32,754 nucleotides of DNA from an uncultured Clostridium sp. (lineage in GTDB: Bacteria; Bacillota; Clostridia; Lachnospirales; Lachnospiraceae), in the NCBI GenBank assembly GCA_900555045.1, contig USJW01000049.1, positions 1 through 32,754 on the forward strand, in the 5' to 3' direction. The translations under genes and the position numbers were made by a program. The notes beneath the pieces are model-generated. The model saw nothing but the letters and a program-made list of their open reading frames with translations, was not told the origin of the DNA and made no database searches. The number at the start of each line of letters is the position of its first letter. The first letter of the stretch is position 1. Below are positions 15,862 to 24,569 of this stretch, in pieces.

Positions 15862-16809
15862 TCACTGGCAAATTCTTCCCTGCCAGGTTTCTCTCTCCTT
15901 AAATCGCTTGAGCAGCGTGTTTAGCACCAGCCGCTTGTTTCCGCTCCACAGGGGCGCGATGAGTAAGGATTTGGGGCCGTCGCCGGTGAGGCGGTGGATC
16001 ACCAGGTCCGGCGGGAGCAGCTCGGCGCAGTCGATCACGAGATCAATATATTCCTCCATGGAAAAGACCGGGAAGGGATGGTTCTGGAAGTAATCCGCCA
16101 GATCCGTCCCTTTTAAGATGTGTAACAGCTGGAGCTTGATCCCGTCGATGAGCCCGGCGCGGGAGAACTGGGCCATCCGCCGGACCGTCTCAAGGATCCG
16201 CCCGCGGTCCTCGCCGGGAAGCCCCAGGATGACGTGGACGATCACCGTGAGCCCGGCCGCCTTTAAGCGCCTGCACGTGTCCTCGAACACGGGGAATTCG
16301 TAGCCCCGGCGGATCAGTCTTGCCGTGTCCTCGTGGACAGTCTGAAGGCCCAGCTCCACCCACACCGGCTTCACGCGGCTGCACTCCTCAAGCAGCGACA
16401 CCGTCTCCTCGGGAAGGCAGTCCGGGCGTGTGGCCACGGAGAGCGCGGCGATGTCCGGGTGGCTGATGGCGCGGGTGAACAGCTCCCGCAGCCTTTGAGG
16501 CGGGGCGTAGGTGTTGGTGTAGGACTGGAAATAGGCGATGTAGCAGGGGGCGGAAGCGTCGGAGTCGGAGATTTTTCGCTTTACCCGGCTCTTGGCCGCC
16601 TCGATCTGCTCCCACACGTCGGGGCATGCGGGGGCGGCGAAATCCCCGGAGCCCCCGGCGCTGCAGAAGATGCAGCCGCGCGTCCCCAGGGTCCCGTCCC
16701 GGTTGGGGCAGGTCATGCCGCCGTCCAGGGAGAGCTTGTAGATTTTCCTGCCGAACTGCCGCCGCAGCTCGAAGTCCAGCGAGTGGTAGGGTTTGCCGTT
16801 CCAGTCCAT
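15862..16809 (-). CDS. TIGR01212 family radical SAM protein (YhcC-like)
   Basis: This 315-residue radical SAM protein starts at ATG 16809; the upstream in-frame TTG (16824) is inside the GAGGAGG ribosome site, so it is rejected. Near the N-terminus is YKLSLDGGMTCPNRDGTLG followed by GCIFC, the cluster-binding cysteine arrangement typical of the YhcC/TIGR01212 group. Later FQSYTNTYAP, SVATRPDC, VELGLQT and VHVILGLPGE match the Elp3-like radical SAM barrel. The substrate of this family is unknown. It is monocistronic and convergent with the mgtC-like gene. Confidence 0.9.
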   Translation of the reverse strand: MDWNGKPYHSLDFELRRQFGRKIYKLSLDGGMTCPNRDGTLGTRGCIFCSAGGSGDFAAPACPDVWEQIEAAKSRVKRKISDSDASAPCYIAYFQSYTNTYAPPQRLRELFTRAISHPDIAALSVATRPDCLPEETVSLLEECSRVKPVWVELGLQTVHEDTARLIRRGYEFPVFEDTCRRLKAAGLTVIVHVILGLPGEDRGRILETVRRMAQFSRAGLIDGIKLQLLHILKGTDLADYFQNHPFPVFSMEEYIDLVIDCAELLPPDLVIHRLTGDGPKSLLIAPLWSGNKRLVLNTLLKRFKERETWQGRICQ

Positions 16810-16854
16810 GAGAATCCTCCTCAAAAAAAGTTCCGGCGAAAGCCGGGTGCCCCC

Positions 16855-16863
16855 ATTATAGCA
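16855..16863 (-). promoter_or_regulatory. Extended -10 promoter of the radical SAM gene
   Basis: On the minus strand TGC plus TATAAT (16855-16860) forms an extended -10 element 46 bases before ATG 16809. The -35 region is not conserved. Confidence 0.55.
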
Positions 16864-16926
16864 GAAAACGGTCCGGGCTAAAATGGGTTTGTATTAAAAT
16901 TTCATATATTTTGCGAGAATATTCTA

Positions 16927-16956
16927 TTGTGGGAATATGGAGAAATGTGTTAAACT
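16927..16956 (+). promoter_or_regulatory. Promoter candidate of the galactokinase gene
   Basis: TTGTGG (16927-16932) is followed at 17-18 bases by TTAAAC/TAAACT, with a TG extension at 16948-16949. It is a moderate match to consensus. Confidence 0.4.
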
Positions 16957-17017
16957 GATCACAATAAGGACAGAAATTCTGCCCGAGATTTTTCACACGG
17001 AAAAGGAGAGGCATAAC

Positions 17018-18310
17018 ATGAATGTGAAGGATACCATCCAGCTGATAAAGGGTGAGCAGGCGCGGAAACTTTTTGCGGCGCTGTACGGGGAAACGGCGGT
17101 GGACGAGCAGGTGAAGCGCTACCAGGACCTTCTCGCAGGGTTTGAGAGAACCTTCGGGGACCAGGCGGACGTGAGACTGTTCTCATCCCCGGGCCGCACC
17201 GAGATCAGCGGAAACCATACGGACCACAACCACGGCAAGGTGCTGGCCGGGAGCATCAATCTGGACTGCGTGGGCGTCGCCGTGCGCAACAGCTCCAGCC
17301 AGGTGCGGATCGTCAGCGAGACCTACAGCCAGGATTTCACCATCGACTTAAACCAGCTGGATCCCAGTCCCAAGATGGCCGGGACCGTGGATCTGGTGAA
17401 GGGACTGTTAAAGGGCTTTAAGGAGTCCGGCTACGCGGTGGGCGGATTTAACGCCTACATCACCAGCAACGTGATCAGCGCCGCGGGCGTCAGCTCCTCG
17501 GCCGCGTTCGAGATGCTTCTCTGCTCCATGTTAAACACCTTCTTCAACGAGGGGCGCATGGACACGGTGGCCTACGCCCACATCGGCAAGTACGCGGAGA
17601 ACAATTACTGGAACAAGGCCTCCGGCCTGTTGGACCAGATGGCCTGCGCGGTGGGCGGCCTGATCACCATCGACTTTGTGGAGCCCCTTGCGCCCAAGGT
17701 GGAGAAGATCGACTTTGACTTCGGCGCCCATGACCACAGCCTGATCATCGTGCAGACGGGCAAGGGCCATGCGGATTTGAGCGAGGACTATTCCTCCGTT
17801 CCCAAGGAGATGAAGAAGGTGGCACAGTTCTTCGGCAAAGAGGTTTTGGCCCAGGTGGACGAGCAGGAGGTGTTAAAGAACATCCCGCAGATTCGGGAAT
17901 TTGCCGGCGACCGCTCCGTGCTCCGCGCCCTGCACTTCTTTGAGGAGAACCGCCGGGTGGAGGCGGAGGTGGAAGCCCTCAAGGAGAACCGGTTCGACGA
18001 CTTCCTGGCTAATATCACCGCTTCGGGCAACTCCTCCTGGAAGTGGCTGCAGAACTGCTACACCAACGCCGCCCCCCAGGAGCAGGGAATCACCGTGGCG
18101 CTGGCTGTGACGGAGCTGTTTATCGCTGAGAAGAAGCGCGGCGCCTGCAGGGTGCACGGCGGCGGCTTCGCGGGCGTGATCATGGCGATGCTCCCCAACG
18201 ACCTGGTGGACGAGTACATCGCCTGCATCGAGGGGGCTACCGGCAAGGACAGCGCCTACCGCATGAGCATCCGCCCCTACGGAGCGATCTGTGTGAACGA
18301 TTTACTGTAA
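17018..18310 (+). CDS. Galactokinase (GHMP kinase family)
   Basis: The enzyme phosphorylates galactose at C1 with ATP in the Leloir pathway. The 430-residue protein (start 17018, AGGAGAGG upstream) has the galactokinase signature GRTEISGNHTDHNHG (59-73), the GHMP ATP-binding segment ISAAGVSSSAAFE (153-165), the catalytic Asp206 in GLLDQMA, and the third GHMP motif around RVHGGGFAGVI near the C-terminus. The proline usually seen in the ATP loop is replaced (ISAAG), and GNHTDHN stands for GEHTDYN; both look like divergence inside the family. No galT, galE or regulator is adjacent. N-acetylgalactosamine or another hexose as substrate cannot be excluded. Confidence 0.9.
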   Translation: MNVKDTIQLIKGEQARKLFAALYGETAVDEQVKRYQDLLAGFERTFGDQADVRLFSSPGRTEISGNHTDHNHGKVLAGSINLDCVGVAVRNSSSQVRIVSETYSQDFTIDLNQLDPSPKMAGTVDLVKGLLKGFKESGYAVGGFNAYITSNVISAAGVSSSAAFEMLLCSMLNTFFNEGRMDTVAYAHIGKYAENNYWNKASGLLDQMACAVGGLITIDFVEPLAPKVEKIDFDFGAHDHSLIIVQTGKGHADLSEDYSSVPKEMKKVAQFFGKEVLAQVDEQEVLKNIPQIREFAGDRSVLRALHFFEENRRVEAEVEALKENRFDDFLANITASGNSSWKWLQNCYTNAAPQEQGITVALAVTELFIAEKKRGACRVHGGGFAGVIMAMLPNDLVDEYIACIEGATGKDSAYRMSIRPYGAICVNDLL

Positions 18311-18319
18311 CTGTCAAAT

Positions 18320-18369
18320 AAAGCCGCAGGGCGGCCGGTGGAGAGACCACCGGAGCTCTGTGGCTTTTT
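18320..18369 (+). terminator. Terminator of the galactokinase gene
   Basis: AAAGCCGCAG (18320-18329) pairs with CTGTGGCTTT, and CCGGTGG with CCACCGG inside, followed by TTTTT. It lies just before the DUF554 gene. Confidence 0.85.
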
Positions 18370-18401
18370 GTCGTGCAATCATTATTGAGGAGGTTTTTTC
18401 T

Positions 18402-19100
18402 ATGCCAATCGGCGTTCTTATCAACACTGCCGCCATTTTTCTCGGCGGCCTGACCGGAGCTCTTGTGGGAGGGCGCATCCCGCAGCGGATCAACCAGGCG
18501 CTCACCGGCGTGTTCGGGCTTTCCGCCATCACCATGGGCGTGTACCTGATCATCCAGCTGTCCTCCCTGTCCGCCGTGGTTATGGCGATCATCCTGGGGA
18601 CCCTCATCGGGGAGTGTCTCAATATCGAGCACGGGCTCAGCAGAGGGCTGTCCGGGCTGGCCTCCCGCCTGCCGGGCGCCAGGCTCTCGGAGGAGCAGCT
18701 GGACAACATTATCAGCATGATCATCCTGTTCTGTTTCAGCGGAACCGGCCTGTTCGGCGCCATCAACTCCGGACTCTCCGGCGACCACTCCATCCTGATC
18801 TCCAAGGCGATCATGGACTTTTTCACCGCGATCATCTTCGGGGCCACCAGCGGTTACCTGGTGGGGGCCATCGCCGTTCCCCAGATGTGCATCGGCACGG
18901 TGCTGTTCTTTCTCGGAAGCCTTCTCATGCCGCTTCTCAACCAGCAGATGGTGGCCGATTTCAAGGCCGTGGGCGGGATTATCACCCTTGCCGTTGGCTT
19001 AAAGATCGCGAAGATCCGGCATTTTCACGTGATCAACATGGTGCCGGCGCTGGTGCTGGTCTTTTTGATCTCGCGGATGTGGCTTTCGCTTCCTATCTGA
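18402..19100 (+). CDS. DUF554 family membrane protein
   Basis: This 232-residue integral membrane protein has about seven hydrophobic helices and the family start MPIGVLINTAAIFLGGLTGALVG, with GTLIGECLNIE and FCFSGTGLFGAINSGLSGD further on. These match DUF554 (Bacillus YdfK type), a predicted transporter whose substrate is unproven. GAGGAGG is 9 bases before ATG 18402. A promoter may lie inside or before the upstream terminator; none was clear. Confidence 0.9.
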   Translation: MPIGVLINTAAIFLGGLTGALVGGRIPQRINQALTGVFGLSAITMGVYLIIQLSSLSAVVMAIILGTLIGECLNIEHGLSRGLSGLASRLPGARLSEEQLDNIISMIILFCFSGTGLFGAINSGLSGDHSILISKAIMDFFTAIIFGATSGYLVGAIAVPQMCIGTVLFFLGSLLMPLLNQQMVADFKAVGGIITLAVGLKIAKIRHFHVINMVPALVLVFLISRMWLSLPI

Positions 19101-19169
19101 CGGGAGGGGCAGAGAGGCCTGATGACCGGTCCGGGCTGCCGGCACACCGCTACTTTCTCCAGAATTTTC

Positions 19170-19198
19170 TTGCAAAAGCTTTTGGGGCACTTTATACT
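19170..19198 (+). promoter_or_regulatory. Promoter of the hybrid histidine kinase gene
   Basis: TTGCAA (19170-19175), a 17-base spacer and TATACT (19193-19198) lie about 80 bases before the gene. Confidence 0.6.
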
Positions 19199-19276
19199 GA
19201 AGGGGACTACTGCCGCGGCGGCGAGAATGGGAAGCGCGCTTGCGGAAGTTTTGTACGACGAGCAGGAGGAACAGAT

Positions 19277-22063
19277 ATGCCAAGAGAACGGTTGCGCGGG
19301 CTGATTATGTGGCTGGCCGCGCTGATGATTGCGTTTACCGGGGCGGGCACAGCCCTGGCCGATGACGCGTTACCCCACCGGGTCCTGACGGTTGCCTTCC
19401 CGGACAGTCCCGGGATCAGCGAGAGCTATGAGGACGGCACCTACGGCGGCAGTGTTTACGACTGGCTTCACGAGATTGCAAAGTACACCGGCTGGGAGTA
19501 CGAATTTGTCACCGGGGATGCCACTGAGCTGCTGAGTGAGATGGGCGACGGCAAGTACGACCTCATGGGGGGCATGTTTCACCTGGACGGATTCGATGAA
19601 ATTTACAATTATCCCAAGTACCCCATCGGCTCCAACTACTCCCTTCTTATGTATAAGCGGGACGACGAGAGCATCAAGAGCTTTGATTACACCACATTAG
19701 AGGGAAAGAAAATCGGCGTATTTAAGAACGCGGTCAGCAAGATCGACCGGCTGAAAAAGTATCTGAGCTTTAACCACGTCCAGTGTCAGCTGGTCTATTA
19801 CGATACCGTTGAGGCATATGAAACATGCCTGGACAGCGGGGAGGTGGACCTGCTTTACGGCAGCGACGTCTTCATGAACGAAAACTATAATGTGGCGGCT
19901 AAGATTGAGGCGGACCCCTACTACATCGTCACGGCCCACGACGAGCCGGAGCTGTGCAGGCAGCTGACCGAGGCTATGAGCATGATTTACTCGGCCAATC
20001 CCGATTTCGCTGTGGAGCTCTATGAGAAATATTTTCCGTCGCAGTATATCAATACCATCAGCTTTGATCCGGCGGAGCAGGAGTTTATCCGGCAGGCCGG
20101 TCCGATCCGGGTGGCGGTGGTCCGGCAGATGTATCCTATGTTCTACGAGAAGGAGGGGGTGCCCGCGGGGATTGTCCCGGACTGTCTGGCGTTAATCAGC
20201 CAGCGGACGGGGCTTGCCTTTGAGTATGTGTACGCGAATTCCTACGGGGAGATGGAGCAGCTGCTGAAGCTTGGAAAGGCGGACATGATCGGCTGCTACC
20301 TGGGCACGGAGCGGGACGCGGATGCAGCCGGGCTGGCGTGCACGGCGCCCCTGACCTCCCTGGACTCTGTGCTGATACGAAACAAACATGTGGACATCAC
20401 GAAGCCGGGGCTTGTGATGGCGCTGCCGGAGGGGAAGACCGTGCCAACCATCGAGGAAAACGGGGAGGTGCGGTATTACAAAAAGTACGAGGACTGCCTA
20501 AAGGCGATCAACAGCGGGGAGGTGGATTACACCTACATGCCCGCCGCGGCCCTGGAGTTTCTGTACGCAAGGGATTACTACGCGAACGTGACGATTCTGG
20601 CGGATACGGCCAGAAAGGAGCGGCTGTCCTTGGCTGTCCAAAGGCCGGTGAACGTGCCGCTGTACTCCGTGATGAGCAAGGCCATCGGCAATCTGGCGGA
20701 AGCGGAAGTAAACGATATTTTTTCCAGAAATATCCTGCCGACTCCCGCCGTGGCGGTCACATTCCGCTCGCTTTTATACACCAACCCGGTGCTGGTGATC
20801 ACCGTGTCCATCACCTTCGTGGTGTTGGCCGCTGTGGTGATTGTGCTGCTAAACCACTTTAAGATGAAGACCCGGATCATGCGCGTCAAGCTGGAAAAGG
20901 CGGAGGAGAATAACCGCGCCAAGTCCGACTTTCTCTCCCGCATGTCCCATGAAATCCGCACGCCCATGAATGCCATCATCGGCCTGACGAACCTGGCGCT
21001 GATGACGGGGGAGGCCACGCCGGTGATCCGGGAGGATTTGAATAAGATTGACAACTCCGCCCGGTTCCTGCTGTCCCTGCTCAACGACGTGCTGGATATG
21101 TCCAAGATCGACCGGCAGAAGATGAAGCTGGTGACGGCGCCGTTCTGCATGGGGGACGTGGTCGGGCAGCTGAGGGATATTTTTGAGCTCCAGGCCGAGC
21201 AGAAACAGATTCATTTACTGTTCGACTGTGAGGCAGAGCGCTCGCTCTACGTGGGGGACAGCCTGCGCTTAAACCAGATTCTGACGAATCTGCTCTCCAA
21301 CGCCCACAAGTTCACGGACCCGGACGGGACCATCGTGCTGACAATCAGGGAGCAGGAGCGCGTGGGCGAATTGGCCACCCTCTATTTCTCTGTGCGGGAC
21401 AACGGGAGCGGGATCAGCGAGGAGGACCAGAAGCGCATCTTTCAGTCCTTTGAGCAGGCCATGGACCGTAAGCCCAACGCCGCCGGAACCGGGCTGGGCC
21501 TGTCCATCAGCAAGAGCCTGGTGGAGCTTATGGGTGGTGAGCTGGAGGTGAACAGCAGGCCCGGGGAGGGCTCCGAGTTCCACTTTACCATCCAGCTGCC
21601 TGTATTTTCCGGAACGCTTGAGCAGGAGGAATCCGTGGCGGGCGATGGGGCCCCCGCGCTTGCCGGGCTTCGGGTGCTTTTGGCGGAGGACAACGACATC
21701 AACGCGGAGATCGCCGCCGAGCTTTTAAAAATGCAGCAGGTGGAGGTGGACCGCGCGGCGGACGGCGGGCAGGCGGTTTTGATGTTCGCCTCGCAGCCGG
21801 AGTGGCACTATGACCTGATCCTGATGGACGTCAACATGCCGGTCATGGACGGCCTCGAGGCCACCAGACAGATCCGCGCCATGGACCGCGCGGACGCCGC
21901 CGGGATTCCGATCATTGCCATGACCGCCAACACCTTCCAGGAGGACCGGGATCGGACGAAGAGCGCGGGAATGACCGGATTTTTGCCCAAGCCATTTGAC
22001 GCGGGGCAGTTGTATGAGGTGATTAGGGGGAGGGACGGGAAAAGGCAGGAAACAGACGGCTGA
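19277..22063 (+). CDS. BvgS-like hybrid sensor histidine kinase with two periplasmic-type binding domains
   Basis: The 928-residue membrane sensor starts at ATG 19277 after GGAGGA; a longer open frame upstream crosses the DUF554 gene and is rejected. In order: a signal or anchor segment (10-30), a first SBP_bac_3-like domain (about 35-255), a second one (about 275-490), a membrane helix (about 503-525), a HisKA dimerisation domain with FLSRMSHEIRTPMNAIIG and phospho-accepting His558, an HATPase domain with NQILTNLLSNAHKF, DNGSGI and GTGLGLSI, and a receiver domain (from about 797) with Asp851 in LMDVNMP. All catalytic parts are present. The sensed ligand is probably an amino acid or similar small molecule, judged only from the binding-domain type. 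No separate output regulator is next to it, so its phosphorelay partner is elsewhere. Confidence 0.93.
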   Translation: MPRERLRGLIMWLAALMIAFTGAGTALADDALPHRVLTVAFPDSPGISESYEDGTYGGSVYDWLHEIAKYTGWEYEFVTGDATELLSEMGDGKYDLMGGMFHLDGFDEIYNYPKYPIGSNYSLLMYKRDDESIKSFDYTTLEGKKIGVFKNAVSKIDRLKKYLSFNHVQCQLVYYDTVEAYETCLDSGEVDLLYGSDVFMNENYNVAAKIEADPYYIVTAHDEPELCRQLTEAMSMIYSANPDFAVELYEKYFPSQYINTISFDPAEQEFIRQAGPIRVAVVRQMYPMFYEKEGVPAGIVPDCLALISQRTGLAFEYVYANSYGEMEQLLKLGKADMIGCYLGTERDADAAGLACTAPLTSLDSVLIRNKHVDITKPGLVMALPEGKTVPTIEENGEVRYYKKYEDCLKAINSGEVDYTYMPAAALEFLYARDYYANVTILADTARKERLSLAVQRPVNVPLYSVMSKAIGNLAEAEVNDIFSRNILPTPAVAVTFRSLLYTNPVLVITVSITFVVLAAVVIVLLNHFKMKTRIMRVKLEKAEENNRAKSDFLSRMSHEIRTPMNAIIGLTNLALMTGEATPVIREDLNKIDNSARFLLSLLNDVLDMSKIDRQKMKLVTAPFCMGDVVGQLRDIFELQAEQKQIHLLFDCEAERSLYVGDSLRLNQILTNLLSNAHKFTDPDGTIVLTIREQERVGELATLYFSVRDNGSGISEEDQKRIFQSFEQAMDRKPNAAGTGLGLSISKSLVELMGGELEVNSRPGEGSEFHFTIQLPVFSGTLEQEESVAGDGAPALAGLRVLLAEDNDINAEIAAELLKMQQVEVDRAADGGQAVLMFASQPEWHYDLILMDVNMPVMDGLEATRQIRAMDRADAAGIPIIAMTANTFQEDRDRTKSAGMTGFLPKPFDAGQLYEVIRGRDGKRQETDG

Positions 22064-22138
22064 TTGATGTCTGCATGATGGTCGTGATAGAAGAATATAC
22101 TCTGCGGACCTGCTCCGGCAAAGAAACGTAAGAGAGCG

Positions 22139-22183
22139 GCAGGACTGAAAACGCGCAATTTTGGCGGATTCAGCCCTGCTTTT
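22139..22183 (+). terminator. Terminator after the hybrid kinase gene
   Basis: GCAGGACTGAA (22139-22149) pairs with TTCAGCCCTGC (22169-22179), with GCG/GCG inside, then TTTT. It shares GCGCGTTTTCAG (minus strand) with the hairpin at 24486-24536, so the two have a common origin. Confidence 0.75.
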
Positions 22184-22185
22184 CT

Positions 22186-22245
22186 GTTGGGGAGTTCGAA
22201 GCTGCCCTTCTCAAAGATCGTTCCGTTCTTCCAATCCTCTTTGAA
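22186..22245 (-). pseudogene. Fragment of a substrate-binding protein gene
   Basis: Read on the minus strand this stretch encodes FKEDWKNGTIFEKGSFELPN, with a stop codon just before it. It matches residues DTWKDDTIFEKDSFELLQ of the intact binding protein encoded at 24570-25568: from W to L, 11 of 14 residues are identical, and a 16-base DNA stretch is exact. Only this C-terminal scrap is left, followed as in the intact copy by a related hairpin. It marks an old duplication. Confidence 0.7.
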
Positions 22246-22276
22246 AAATTATATTTGTCGCCCTCAGCCGTTGTAG

Positions 22277-22305
22277 TTGAATGTGCAGAATGGCTGTGTT
22301 AAAAT
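22277..22305 (+). promoter_or_regulatory. Promoter of the Septu-like cassette
   Basis: TTGAAT (22277-22282), a 17-base spacer and TAAAAT (22300-22305) with a TGT extension lie 63 bases before the ATPase gene. Confidence 0.6.
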
Positions 22306-22368
22306 GCAATAGAAGGAAATACTGTATGTAGGTACGCGAATCGAAGGGATTGGTAGAGGTAAAATAGT

Positions 22369-23637
22369 ATGATATTGCGTGAACTTAGAATATCCAACTT
22401 TAAAATGTTTGAAGATATGGAACTAATATTTGAACCGGGATTCAACTTGATTCTGGGGGATAACGGCGTTGGAAAAACAACGATTTTGGAAGCCGCTGCG
22501 GTTGCTTTGTCTGGTTTTTTTATTGGAATGGAGGACGTTTCGGCGCGGAACATTTATAAAGATGATGTCCGCTATCAGATTATTAAGGATAGCAATGGAA
22601 CGCCGAATAAATCTTATAGTGGTCCCACGGAAATCAGCTGTGAATTAGAGTATAATGGAAATAGATATCCCTGGACCAGGGCAAAAAAGGATGCAACCGG
22701 GGGAAGTAAGACAACAATCACACCCAGAGAAATACTTGGGATTTCACAGAAACTGATCAATGATGTCAATGCAAAAATGTGGCCTCTGATCAGCTATCAA
22801 AGCGCTTCCAGGCATTGGGTTTCTGCGAGAAGCGACGCAAATGAGAAAAAGAGAAAACAATTGCATGACAGGCGGTGTGGTTATTTAGGCTGCCTGGATA
22901 AGGCCATCAATTTGCAGTTTATCTATGATTGGTGTAAACAAATGGAATGGAGCAGTGTAAAGAACCAATGTATTCCTGAAAACTATAAAATATTCGGTAA
23001 TATTATATCAAAATTCATGAGCATTATGAATGACGGTACGGTCAGTGAGGTATTCTTTCATCCGAATGTTGAAAAGCTGCTTTATGTTGAGAATGGAAAA
23101 TTTAAGGAGATTGAAGATCTGAGCGCCGGATATCAATCGGTACTCAATCTCGTGATTGATCTGGCATACCGCATGGCAATTTTGAATCCCGATGCGGGAG
23201 AGGATATTCAGAAAGCAGAGGGTGTGGTTTTGGTTGATGAAATTGACTCTAATCTTCATCCAAAATGGCAGTGGAGGATTGTTGAGGCATTGACAGAGAC
23301 TTTTCCGAATATCCAGTTTATAGCGGCAACCCATTCCCCAATTATTGTTTCCTCGTGCAAAAATGCCAATATTATTAATGTCGAGGCAGAGCAGACGGTA
23401 AACTATATTGAGAGCGGCTATGCCTTCTCTGTGAATGAGATCTTAAGAGATATGCTGGGATATCACATGCGCCCTGAAAAGGTTGAAAGACTGATAGATT
23501 TGTTCGGGGAGTGTATGGATCAGGATAAATATGCAGAAGCGGAAGCGGTTTTGGCGCAGCTTGTTGAAATTCTTGGCGATGATCATCCGGAAGCGATCGC
23601 TCTGATGTCAGAATTTCGTATGGAGGCCGGAAAATAG
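22369..23637 (+). CDS. ptuA: Septu-type ATPase (PtuA-like, AAA/ABC ATPase)
   Basis: The 422-residue protein is a soluble ABC/SMC-class ATPase of the OLD/RecF-like type. Walker A GDNGVGKTT is at 30-38, a Q-loop-like ISYQSASR segment at 141-148, the signature LSAGYQS at 251-257, Walker B VVLVDEID at 286-293 and the H-loop THS at 321-323, so the ATPase site is complete. Together with the HNH gene 2 bases downstream this is the PtuA/PtuB arrangement of Septu anti-phage systems and of the effector pair in retron Ec78 (established knowledge). No reverse transcriptase or msr-like RNA lies beside it, so plain Septu is favoured. The gene is clearly AT-richer than its neighbours, a sign of transfer. 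AGAGGT lies 8 bases before ATG 22369. Confidence 0.85.
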   Translation: MILRELRISNFKMFEDMELIFEPGFNLILGDNGVGKTTILEAAAVALSGFFIGMEDVSARNIYKDDVRYQIIKDSNGTPNKSYSGPTEISCELEYNGNRYPWTRAKKDATGGSKTTITPREILGISQKLINDVNAKMWPLISYQSASRHWVSARSDANEKKRKQLHDRRCGYLGCLDKAINLQFIYDWCKQMEWSSVKNQCIPENYKIFGNIISKFMSIMNDGTVSEVFFHPNVEKLLYVENGKFKEIEDLSAGYQSVLNLVIDLAYRMAILNPDAGEDIQKAEGVVLVDEIDSNLHPKWQWRIVEALTETFPNIQFIAATHSPIIVSSCKNANIINVEAEQTVNYIESGYAFSVNEILRDMLGYHMRPEKVERLIDLFGECMDQDKYAEAEAVLAQLVEILGDDHPEAIALMSEFRMEAGK

Positions 23638-23639
23638 GG

Positions 23640-24431
23640 ATGATACACATACAAAAGCAACGGACTCCGGCCGCAGTAAAGCAAGGAGCTGAAACGATTA
23701 TGAGCGCTCCGGAAAACCGCTATAAAGAGATAAAGCTGCCAGGGGATGTGAAGAAGCTTCGCAGTCTGTTTGATCAAATGCCAAAGGCCGCTATATCGGA
23801 GGCATTATGCCATGAGCAGCACGGCTTGTGCGCGTATTGTATGAGGCGAATTCATGCTAAGGGGCATGCTTCCATGCGGATAGAGCACTATAAAGCATTA
23901 TCACAAAACAAGGAACTTGCATTGGATTACCAGAATTATTTAGGCGTCTGCGATGGCGGAGAAAAGGAAAAAACAGTTAAGCCACATGTTTTATGCTGCG
24001 ATGCTGCGAGAAGTGAAAAGGAACTTACCATCAATCCATGGAATAAAAGGCAGATGGAGGCGATTGCCTACAAACGCAATGGACAGATTTTTGTCAGGAA
24101 TGATGTGGGATTGGATTGCAAGTTAGTGGATAAAATGCAAAATGATATTGACAAGGTCCTTGTTTTGAACGGGAAAAGGGATGATGAGGGCAACTTCAAA
24201 TATGATACCTCGACACGGCTGGTAGCAAACCGTCGGAGTACATATGACAGCGTTACAAGACAATTTGAACGATGGAGTAAAAAAGGCTGCCTGACATCGG
24301 ATTATTTGAGGGAGCAAATTGAGCTTTTAGAAAGTCAGCTGAGAGAAGTTGACGATGCGATGGAATTCATAGGCGTTCGGCTGTATTTTTATAAAGAAAA
24401 GTATAGAAAACTGAAACGCCAGGGTAAATAG
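23640..24431 (+). CDS. ptuB: Septu-type HNH endonuclease (PtuB-like, TIGR02646 family)
   Basis: This 263-residue protein begins MIHIQKQRTP, as TIGR02646 proteins do, and has a zinc/HNH core: CAYC (Cys64, Cys67), RIEHYKALSQN with His83, LDYQNYLGVCDGG with Asn99 and Cys104, and HVLCCDAARS with Cys119-Cys120, followed by the INPW motif (131-134). This fits a DNA- or RNA-cutting effector released or activated by the partner ATPase when a phage infects. It starts 2 bases after the ATPase stop, so translation is coupled. Another ATG at 23700 with AAGGAG upstream would remove the conserved N-terminus and is less likely. Base composition is AT-rich like the ATPase gene, unlike the rest of the window. 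Confidence 0.85.
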   Translation: MIHIQKQRTPAAVKQGAETIMSAPENRYKEIKLPGDVKKLRSLFDQMPKAAISEALCHEQHGLCAYCMRRIHAKGHASMRIEHYKALSQNKELALDYQNYLGVCDGGEKEKTVKPHVLCCDAARSEKELTINPWNKRQMEAIAYKRNGQIFVRNDVGLDCKLVDKMQNDIDKVLVLNGKRDDEGNFKYDTSTRLVANRRSTYDSVTRQFERWSKKGCLTSDYLREQIELLESQLREVDDAMEFIGVRLYFYKEKYRKLKRQGK

Positions 24432-24485
24432 AGTCATCTTTTAAAGCCGCTCACTCCGCGGACCGATCCGCAGGAGAAAGCATGA

Positions 24486-24536
24486 AAGAAACAGGGCTGA
24501 AAACGCGCCGTTACGGCGGTTTTTGCCCTGTTTCTT
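24486..24536. terminator. Terminator shared by the HNH gene and the binding-protein gene
   Basis: AAGAAACAGGGC (24486-24497) pairs perfectly with GCCCTGTTTCTT (24525-24536), and CGCCG with CGGCG inside around TTA. It lies between convergent genes and is related in sequence to the hairpin at 22139-22183. Confidence 0.75.
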
Positions 24537-24569
24537 GGTGTAATAATGGGCCGCTGTGTGGGTTTGCCC

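Noticed and set aside
18614..19276. N-terminal extension of the hybrid kinase frame
   Set aside because: It runs through the DUF554 gene in another frame with unusual composition; a good ribosome site and signal segment support the start at 19277.
22369..24431. Retron with Ec78-type effectors
   Set aside because: The ATPase and HNH pair fits, but no reverse transcriptase gene or msr/msd-like RNA is found on either side.
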